NCBI GenBank assembly: GCA_046050405.1
Contig: JBJOPY010000160.1
Span: 1-6,008 of the forward strand
DNA length: 6,008 nt
Direction: 5' to 3'
Source: JADKCL01 sp046050405
GTDB lineage: Bacteria > Bacteroidota > Bacteroidia > J057 > JADKCL01
Shown here: positions 1-4,001 of the stretch, piece by piece
Numbering within the stretch: position 1 is the stretch's first letter
How the letters are laid out: each line of letters opens with the position of its first letter
Notes under the pieces: model-generated
The model's database searches: none
Seen by the model: the letters and a program-made list of their open reading frames with translations, nothing else
Told to the model about the DNA's origin: nothing
Translations under genes and position numbers: made by a program

Positions 1-69
1 GTCGTTTTCGTGGTCAAAGGCATTGCCAGGCTGGCGTCCGTGATGGTGGGCCGTCGGGCGGAGGCTTGA
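1..69 (+). CDS. possible C-terminal end of an unidentified protein, cut by the window edge
   Basis: The first plus-strand frame is open from base 1 and ends at a TGA at 67-69. It encodes 22 residues: a hydrophobic stretch (VVFVVKGIARLASVMV) followed by a charged tail (GRRAEA). The composition is plausible for the end of a real protein, and the convergent orientation toward the kinase gene fits the hairpins that follow. The other two plus frames read as proline-, tryptophan- and cysteine-containing text unlike a normal gene end. A minus-strand ATG at 21-23 could instead begin a gene that leaves the window, so the call is weak. No family can be recognised from so short a piece. Confidence 0.3.
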   Translation, partial: VVFVVKGIARLASVMVGRRAEA

Positions 70-75
70 AGATTT

Positions 76-124
76 CCTGCTCGCAGGTGTGGCCTGATCT
101 TACGTGAACGGATGTCCAGGCCAC
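76..124. terminator. two adjacent hairpins between convergent ends, possible bidirectional terminator
   Basis: Bases 76-87 form a 5-bp stem with a 2-base loop (CCTGC/GCAGG). Bases 89-96 (GTGGCCTG) pair perfectly with 117-124 (CAGGCCAC) around a 20-base loop. The larger stem begins 8 bases past the kinase stop and follows the possible plus-strand stop at 69. Neither strand has a T-run after the stem, so this is not a classic intrinsic terminator. A role in 3'-end formation is inferred from position. Confidence 0.3.
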
Positions 125-132
125 TTCCAATC

Positions 133-693
133 CTATCCACCCCCGGCCTTGTTCCAGGCCTCGAAGGCTTCGAGAATGCGCTCGGCCACCACTTCGGGGG
201 GTGTCCCTTCAGTGTCCGCGATCAAATCAAAGTTTTTCATGTCCTTGCAATCGGCATTGTACTTCGCGAGAAAGCGGTCGTTCTCACTTTTCTTCCGCGC
301 GAGGATGTCCGCGATGGCCTGGTCCATGGTAGGGTACCGTTCTCCTTTGCGATCGGGGTCGTTCATGATCCTCCCGGCTGCGATTTCCACGGGGACGCGC
401 AGATAGACCTTGAAGGAATGGGGCATAAAATGCCAGGCGAGCCTTGAATCCACGATCAGTCCCTCCGGATGGTCCTGGAGTTTGGCAAAGACAGAATCGA
501 TTTCCTCGTCCACCTCCGGGTGGGTCTGCGCGTACTGGTTGAGTTCCAGGGTGCTCATCCCGTGCCTGGCTGCGATTTCCCGCTGCACCTTCCCGGTGGA
601 ATAGACCTCATAGCCCAGCCTTTCGTGCAAAATCTTGCTCACAATGGACTTCCCGCTGCCGAGGTCTCCTGTGATGGTAATCTTAGGTTTCAT
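133..693 (-). CDS. cytidylate kinase-like P-loop nucleotide kinase (archaeal-type CMP kinase group)
   Basis: This encodes a soluble 186-residue protein, expected to transfer phosphate from ATP to a nucleoside monophosphate, most likely CMP or dCMP. A Walker A loop, GDLGSGKS, sits at residues 9-16, right after the first beta strand. The following YSTGKVQREIA and the acidic HPEVDEEID stretch (about 58-66) resemble the NMP-binding region of archaeal-type cytidylate kinases. VDSRLAWHF (about 81-89) matches the strand-and-arginine motif of that group. The lid region is rich in Arg and Lys (GRIMNDPDRKGERYP). Its length fits the roughly 180-residue archaeal family and is shorter than standard bacterial Cmk. 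I chose the ATG at 693 because it places the P-loop at the usual distance from the start. A GTG at 705 would add four residues. It is monocistronic, with its own TAnnTTTG promoter. An adenylate-kinase-like or other small kinase substrate remains possible. Confidence 0.85.
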   Translation of the reverse strand: MKPKITITGDLGSGKSIVSKILHERLGYEVYSTGKVQREIAARHGMSTLELNQYAQTHPEVDEEIDSVFAKLQDHPEGLIVDSRLAWHFMPHSFKVYLRVPVEIAAGRIMNDPDRKGERYPTMDQAIADILARKKSENDRFLAKYNADCKDMKNFDLIADTEGTPPEVVAERILEAFEAWNKAGGG

Positions 694-730
694 TTTCGCA
701 GTCACTGGTCCCCGCCGAGGGACGGAGGGA

Positions 731-738
731 CAAAGCTA
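731..738 (-). promoter_or_regulatory. Bacteroidota-type -7 box (TAGCTTTG) for the kinase gene
   Basis: The minus strand reads TAGCTTTG, a full match to the TAnnTTTG -7 element of Bacteroidota primary-sigma promoters. It lies 37 bases upstream of the kinase ATG at 693, giving a leader of about 30 bases. No TTTG -33 element is seen about 20 bases upstream, so the match rests on one box. Confidence 0.45.
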
Positions 739-823
739 GTGAATTTACATGGGCGGCTGGGATCATAGGTGGCAGGGGAGGTGGTGGATGCGCCTGGACA
801 AAATAAATTTTGATCCTGGGATA

Positions 824-854
824 TTGCTTTTCCTGTGATAAACCGCTTACTTTG
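824..854 (+). promoter_or_regulatory. probable promoter of tRNA-His (TTG ... TTACTTTG)
   Basis: A TTG at 824-826 and TTACTTTG at 847-854 are separated by 20 bases. This matches the -33/-7 spacing of Bacteroidota promoters, with one mismatch to TAnnTTTG. Transcription would begin near 860, about ten bases before the tRNA. It is divergent from the kinase promoter. Confidence 0.5.
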
Positions 855-870
855 CCCTGCATTGGTTTAC

Positions 871-945
871 GGTGGTTGTAGCTCAGTCGGTTAGAGCGTT
901 GGATTGTGGTTCCAAAGGTCGTGGGTTCGAACCCCATCTACCACC
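871..945 (+). tRNA. tRNA-His, anticodon GTG
   Basis: The complete cloverleaf can be drawn by hand. The acceptor is 872-878 with 938-944. The D arm is GCTC 881-884 with GAGC 894-897, and the loop carries the GG pair. The anticodon stem is 899-903 with 911-915, and anticodon GTG is at 906-908. The T arm is 921-925 with 933-937 around TTCGAAC. The extra G at 871 opposite C at 945 is the G-1:C73 pair that marks histidine tRNAs for HisRS. CCA is not encoded, since the 3' end runs into a C-run. One acceptor pair, 877 with 939, is T-T, and 921-937 is a G-T wobble. The gene stands alone, between its own promoter and terminator. Confidence 0.97.
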
Positions 946-954
946 CCCCTTAGA

Positions 955-987
955 AATCCCGTCCGTCCTGGCCGGGATTCTTTTTTT
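955..987 (+). terminator. intrinsic terminator of tRNA-His
   Basis: AATCCCG (955-961) pairs with CGGGATT (973-979) in a 7-bp stem with an 11-base loop. It is followed by a C and seven T (981-987). It begins 10 bases past the tRNA 3' end and reads in the plus direction. Confidence 0.75.
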
Positions 988-1161
988 GCCCTGCAATGCA
1001 GGATGGAACATGCCGGGGCGAGGGTACCCCTCCGCAGGGAATGTTTCTCCATTGCCATTTTGGGGTACCACTGGCTCTCCCGCACGCAGCGGGCAGCGGC
1101 CATGCATGACGCATTGTCAGATGCCGAAGGGTAGGACATCCGAGGCTCAGATGTTCAGGAT

Positions 1162-1199
1162 GGGACGTGGAACGTCAGGTGTCCGTCCCTGTGAGGGAT
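1162..1199. other. cluster of short inverted repeats after the redox operon
   Basis: GGGACG (1162-1167) can pair with CGTCCC (1184-1189). An alternative 5-bp hairpin, GACGT/ACGTC, lies at 1164-1176, and TCCCT/AGGGA lies just before the ykgJ-type stop. These could end the minus-strand operon transcript, but there is no T-run. The rest of the gap from 988 to 1161 holds only weak short hairpins, such as CCCGC/GCGGG at 1079-1093, and no gene I can support. Confidence 0.25.
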
Positions 1200-1690
1200 C
1201 ATTGACCGTAGATGCGCTGTAGATGCTCCACGACACGGAATGCCGCCGGACACACGAGGATATTCTTTTTGGTGATCCCAATGTGTGCGTGGAATTTCCG
1301 CTGGCCCGTGTGCGGATAATCCCGGCAGGCCCGGGGGCGGGCCTCATAGATGCTGCAGCAATTGTCTTCCGCCAGGAAAGGGCAGGGGCTGGCCAGAAGC
1401 ACCATGTCATGGTCTTCATCTGAGCGAAGGTAGGTCTGCATGAACTTGCCCGGACTCATCCCCAGCACTGCGGCGATCCGCTCCACATCCCTCGGGGTGA
1501 AGATGGGGGAGATGGTCTTGCAACAGTTGGCGCATTCGAGGCAGTCCAGGTTACGGAACACCTCCTCATCCGCCTGCAGTACCACCGTGTCCAGATCCCG
1601 GGGAGGATTTTTTTTCAGGCGATCCAGCAGTTTGTGCTGGGCTTTTCTTGCCTTGAGTGCTTTTTCCTTCTCTTCCCGGAGCTGGATCAT
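1199..1690 (-). CDS. YkgJ-family cysteine-cluster protein
   Basis: The 163-residue protein is predicted to be cytoplasmic and to bind a metal or Fe-S cluster. The first 29 residues form a highly charged Lys/Glu/Arg helix. The CxxCxxCC signature follows at C50, C53, C56 and C57. A second cluster has C103 in SPCPF, C111 and C112, and C122 in the conserved RPRACRDYP. A last cysteine, C147, lies in VCPAAF. All nine positions fit the YkgJ / CxxCxxCC family, often described as Fe-S or zinc binding, whose biochemical role is mostly unknown. The ATG overlaps the stop of the upstream reductase gene in an ATGA, so translation is probably coupled. The shared operon suggests, but does not prove, that the reductase supplies electrons to this protein or to a common client. 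The family call is firm; the function is open. Confidence 0.9.
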   Translation of the reverse strand: MIQLREEKEKALKARKAQHKLLDRLKKNPPRDLDTVVLQADEEVFRNLDCLECANCCKTISPIFTPRDVERIAAVLGMSPGKFMQTYLRSDEDHDMVLLASPCPFLAEDNCCSIYEARPRACRDYPHTGQRKFHAHIGITKKNILVCPAAFRVVEHLQRIYGQ

Positions 1691-2754
1691 CGGTACTCGA
1701 TCACCACGTCCGGGGTCAATGGATGGCTCTGACAGGTAAGGATGTAGCCGTCTGCGGTTTCGGCATCGCTCAAACCCTCGTCGTCGTCCATTTCGACTTT
1801 TCCAGAGAGCCTGAGAGCCCGGCAGGTGCAGCAGACACCCATCTGGCAGGAGTAGGGGGGATCCATTCCCTCGGCGATCACCGCCTCTAGCACGGTCTGG
1901 GTGTTCTTGACCAGCACTCGTTTCTCCACGCCATCCAGCTTCACGGTGATGGTGTAGTCCCCACGCTTGGCCTCTGCCAGGAGGGATTTCGCTGCTGCTT
2001 CCGGATCAGGCACTGCTGCGGTGAAGGCCTCGAGATGGATGGCGTCCCTCCCCACTCCCAGGAACCCCAGGGCGGCCTGGGCTTCCTGCATCATCGGGGC
2101 CGGCCCGCACAGCCAATAGGATTTCGGCAGTTGGTCCGCGGACAGGATATCCTGGATGATGCCCATGACGACCGACCTGTGCGGCAGCCCCCGCATCCCG
2201 ATCCAGCCCGGCGAGGGGTCGCTCAGGAGATGAATCACCCGCAGGCGGTCAGGATGCAAGTCCGCCAGCCTCTCCAGCTCCTGGTGGAAGATGATGGATT
2301 TCTCATCCTTGTTTCCATAGATCAGGGTCAGCTTGCTCCCGGGCTCCTTTGCCGTCACCGTCTTGATGATCGATATCAGCGGCGTGATGCCGCTCCCGCC
2401 TCCCAGGAGGACCAGGTGCCTGGGCTTGCTGGCATCGGGAACCACGGTGAAGTTGCCCATGGGGGGAAAGACCTCCACCGTGTCACCCGCCTTGAGTGCG
2501 GTGTGGATGAAGTTGGAAACCTTGCCATGGTCCACACGCTTCACGGTGACTGCCAGTTCCTGGTCGGTGTGGGGGCTGGAGCACAGGGAATATGCCCGTC
2601 GCAGCGATTCTCCGTCCACATTGACCTTGAGGGTGAGGTATTGGCCTGACTTGTACTGGAAGCTTCCGTCTCCCGGCTGTTCGAAGACCACCGTGCTGGC
2701 ATCAGGGGTTTCCTTGATCACGCGTACCACCTTCAGCGGCATAAACTTGCTCAT
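1687..2754 (-). CDS. PaaE-like ferredoxin reductase: FAD, NAD(P) and C-terminal [2Fe-2S] domains
   Basis: The 355-residue soluble electron-transfer protein should pass electrons from NAD(P)H through FAD to a plant-type [2Fe-2S] cluster and then to an oxygenase or other acceptor. Domains in order: a FAD-binding barrel with the RAYS flavin motif at 53-56; an NAD(P)-binding domain with GGGSGITP at 118-125 and CGPAPM at 216-221; a linker at about 245-265; and a ferredoxin domain with C303, C308, C311 and C341 in the CxxxxCxxC...C pattern. The order and length match PaaE, the reductase of phenylacetyl-CoA epoxidase, and related Bacteroidota reductases. No PaaA, B, C or D partner lies in the window, so I do not assign the paaE name. 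It is first in a two-gene operon, sharing ATGA with the downstream YkgJ-type gene. A TATCTTTG box lies about 70 bases upstream. The partner is unknown. Confidence 0.93.
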   Translation of the reverse strand: MSKFMPLKVVRVIKETPDASTVVFEQPGDGSFQYKSGQYLTLKVNVDGESLRRAYSLCSSPHTDQELAVTVKRVDHGKVSNFIHTALKAGDTVEVFPPMGNFTVVPDASKPRHLVLLGGGSGITPLISIIKTVTAKEPGSKLTLIYGNKDEKSIIFHQELERLADLHPDRLRVIHLLSDPSPGWIGMRGLPHRSVVMGIIQDILSADQLPKSYWLCGPAPMMQEAQAALGFLGVGRDAIHLEAFTAAVPDPEAAAKSLLAEAKRGDYTITVKLDGVEKRVLVKNTQTVLEAVIAEGMDPPYSCQMGVCCTCRALRLSGKVEMDDDEGLSDAETADGYILTCQSHPLTPDVVIEYR

Positions 2755-2796
2755 ATTCTAGACTTTTCTGTGCTTGAGATCAAACAATTGAGGAAT

Positions 2797-2808
2797 ATTG
2801 CAAGCAAT
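2797..2808. repeat. 12-bp inverted repeat ATTGC-AA-GCAAT in the divergent region
   Basis: The two 5-base arms are perfect around a 2-base centre. It lies just downstream of the TATCTTTG box on the minus strand, so it would fall in the start of the reductase leader. It could be an operator or chance. TTGA and TCAA half-sites at 2774-2791 add to the symmetry of this AT-rich stretch. Confidence 0.3.
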
Positions 2809-2823
2809 TTCCCAAAACGGCTA

Positions 2824-2831
2824 CAAAGATA
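2824..2831 (-). promoter_or_regulatory. Bacteroidota-type -7 box (TATCTTTG) for the reductase/ykgJ-type operon
   Basis: The minus strand reads TATCTTTG, an exact TAnnTTTG match, 69 bases upstream of the reductase ATG. Transcription would start near 2818 and give a leader of about 65 bases. No clear -33 TTTG is present. On the plus strand I see no convincing promoter for the divergent glycosyltransferase. Confidence 0.5.
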
Positions 2832-2861
2832 GCGGATTATTCTTTTTCATCCATTCCCCGC

Positions 2862-3929
2862 ATGAGAATTGCATTGATCCATACCCGCCTGCTCTATCGG
2901 GGGGGCCTCGAATCCAGGCTTTTTTACTATATGAGCTACTTCCATGAGAAGGGGCATGCGGTGACGGTCTGCGTAGGGAAGCGGGATCCGGCCGTGCAGG
3001 TGCCGGAGGGGGTGGAGGTCAAGCGTTTTCGGGTGCGCTGGTTGCCGAAGATCTTTCGGGCTTGGTTTTTTGACAGACTCCTTCGCCGCTATTTCAGCAC
3101 CCATGATTTCGACCTGCGCGTTTCCCTGGGTCGCACCACCTGCCATGATGCCCTGATCGTGGCGGGCAACCACCGTGCATTCTTGAAGGCGGTGGGCAGG
3201 AGGGGGGGGGGGATCAGCGACCTCCTCCAGGAGATGATGGATGACCGTTCGTACAGGGCACCCGGCGTCTTGCTGGCAGCCTCGGAGATGCTCCGGGACC
3301 AGATGGTGGAGTTCCACGGGATTCCCCCGGAGAGGATTCGCATCCTCTACCCTCCGACGGATGCACGGATCTTCCATCCGGGGCTGAAGTCCCGTCGGAC
3401 GGAGTTCCGCAGGAAGCATGGATTCGGACCGGGAAGGCGGTCCTTCCTCTTCGTCTCCGCCAATCACGACCTGAAGGGGCTGCCGATTCTGCTGCAGGTG
3501 TTTTCCGAGCTGGCAGACCTGCCGGTCGAGCTGCTTGTCGTAGGGGGTAAGCCTGTCCGGACGGCCTTGCCCCATGTCCGCCACTTGGGATTCGTGCGGG
3601 AACCCGAGGAGATCTACGCTGCGGGGGACTTCACCCTCCTCCCTTCCAAGTACGACTCCTTCGGGCAGGTGGTGACGGAATCCCTCCTCTGCGGTACCCC
3701 TGTGATCGTCAGCGGAATGACCGGTGCCAAGGCCATTGTCCGCGCAGGGGAGGGGATCGTCGTGGATTCATTCACACCGGCAGCCTGGAAAGCGGCGATT
3801 CTGCAGGCCCTCGACATGACATTTCACATCGATCCAGACCTTGCCCGCCACAATGGGCTGCGCTTCGAGGACCACATGGCCAGGATCCTGGAATGTGCGG
3901 GGGCGGCAAGGATCGGCCAAGGGGGGTAA
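2862..3929 (+). CDS. GT4-family glycosyltransferase, WaaG-like, with internal poly-G tract
   Basis: The 355-residue GT-B enzyme is predicted to add a sugar from a nucleotide donor to lipopolysaccharide core or another surface glycan, at the inner face of the membrane. The N-terminal domain opens MRIALIH and has the acceptor-side glycine loop RGGLES at 13-18, as in WaaG (family knowledge). The C-terminal Rossmann domain begins near FLFVSANHDLKGL (195-207), with K205 as the likely donor-phosphate contact. It carries the catalytic-site motif YDSFGQVVTESL at 264-275, where D265 and E273 match the E-x7-E pattern with Asp for the first Glu. No signal peptide or membrane helix is seen, and no Shine-Dalgarno precedes the ATG. 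Codons 114-117 contain 11 consecutive G, making the gene a likely phase-variable locus; as sequenced it is in the ON frame. G-runs of 7 and 6 also occur near its start and at its stop. The sugar and acceptor are unknown. Confidence 0.9.
   Translation: MRIALIHTRLLYRGGLESRLFYYMSYFHEKGHAVTVCVGKRDPAVQVPEGVEVKRFRVRWLPKIFRAWFFDRLLRRYFSTHDFDLRVSLGRTTCHDALIVAGNHRAFLKAVGRRGGGISDLLQEMMDDRSYRAPGVLLAASEMLRDQMVEFHGIPPERIRILYPPTDARIFHPGLKSRRTEFRRKHGFGPGRRSFLFVSANHDLKGLPILLQVFSELADLPVELLVVGGKPVRTALPHVRHLGFVREPEEIYAAGDFTLLPSKYDSFGQVVTESLLCGTPVIVSGMTGAKAIVRAGEGIVVDSFTPAAWKAAILQALDMTFHIDPDLARHNGLRFEDHMARILECAGAARIGQGG
3202..3212 (+). repeat. homopolymer of 11 G inside the glycosyltransferase gene
   Basis: The run encodes the last two bases of Arg114 and Gly115-117, a flexible loop in the N-terminal domain. 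Ten G would give TGA at 3235-3237 and a 124-residue product. Twelve G would give TGA at 3242-3244 and a 127-residue product. Changing by three G would only add or remove a glycine. This is the design of slipped-strand contingency tracts known in surface-glycan genes of other bacteria. Other G or C runs in the window reach at most seven. Confidence 0.9.
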
Positions 3930-4001
3930 GCGCTGGCGTGTGCCTGGGCGGTCTTGGCCATCCATCCGGTCGGCTTTCTCGTCTTTGTTCTCCCCGTCAG
4001 G

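Noticed and set aside
683..937. 84-residue minus-strand frame beginning MGFEPTTFGTT
   Set aside because: It reads through the antisense of tRNA-His. This is a well-known false protein from tRNA genes, not a gene.
883..1222. Several short frames on both strands between tRNA-His and the ykgJ-type gene
   Set aside because: They start in or cross the tRNA or its terminator, change frame without a domain, and have no promoter or start context.
2035..2649. 204-residue plus-strand frame opposite the reductase
   Set aside because: Low-complexity composition with no motif, while the opposite strand has full FAD, NAD and [2Fe-2S] signatures.
2774..2783. TTGA-GA-TCAA as an FNR/CRP-type operator
   Set aside because: FNR boxes need TTGAT and ATCAA separated by four bases; here the spacing is only two.
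2847..3584. 245-residue minus-strand frame opposite the glycosyltransferase
   Set aside because: Rich in Pro, Arg, His and Gln with no domain. It is a shadow of GC-rich codons in a gene with clear GT4 motifs on the other strand.
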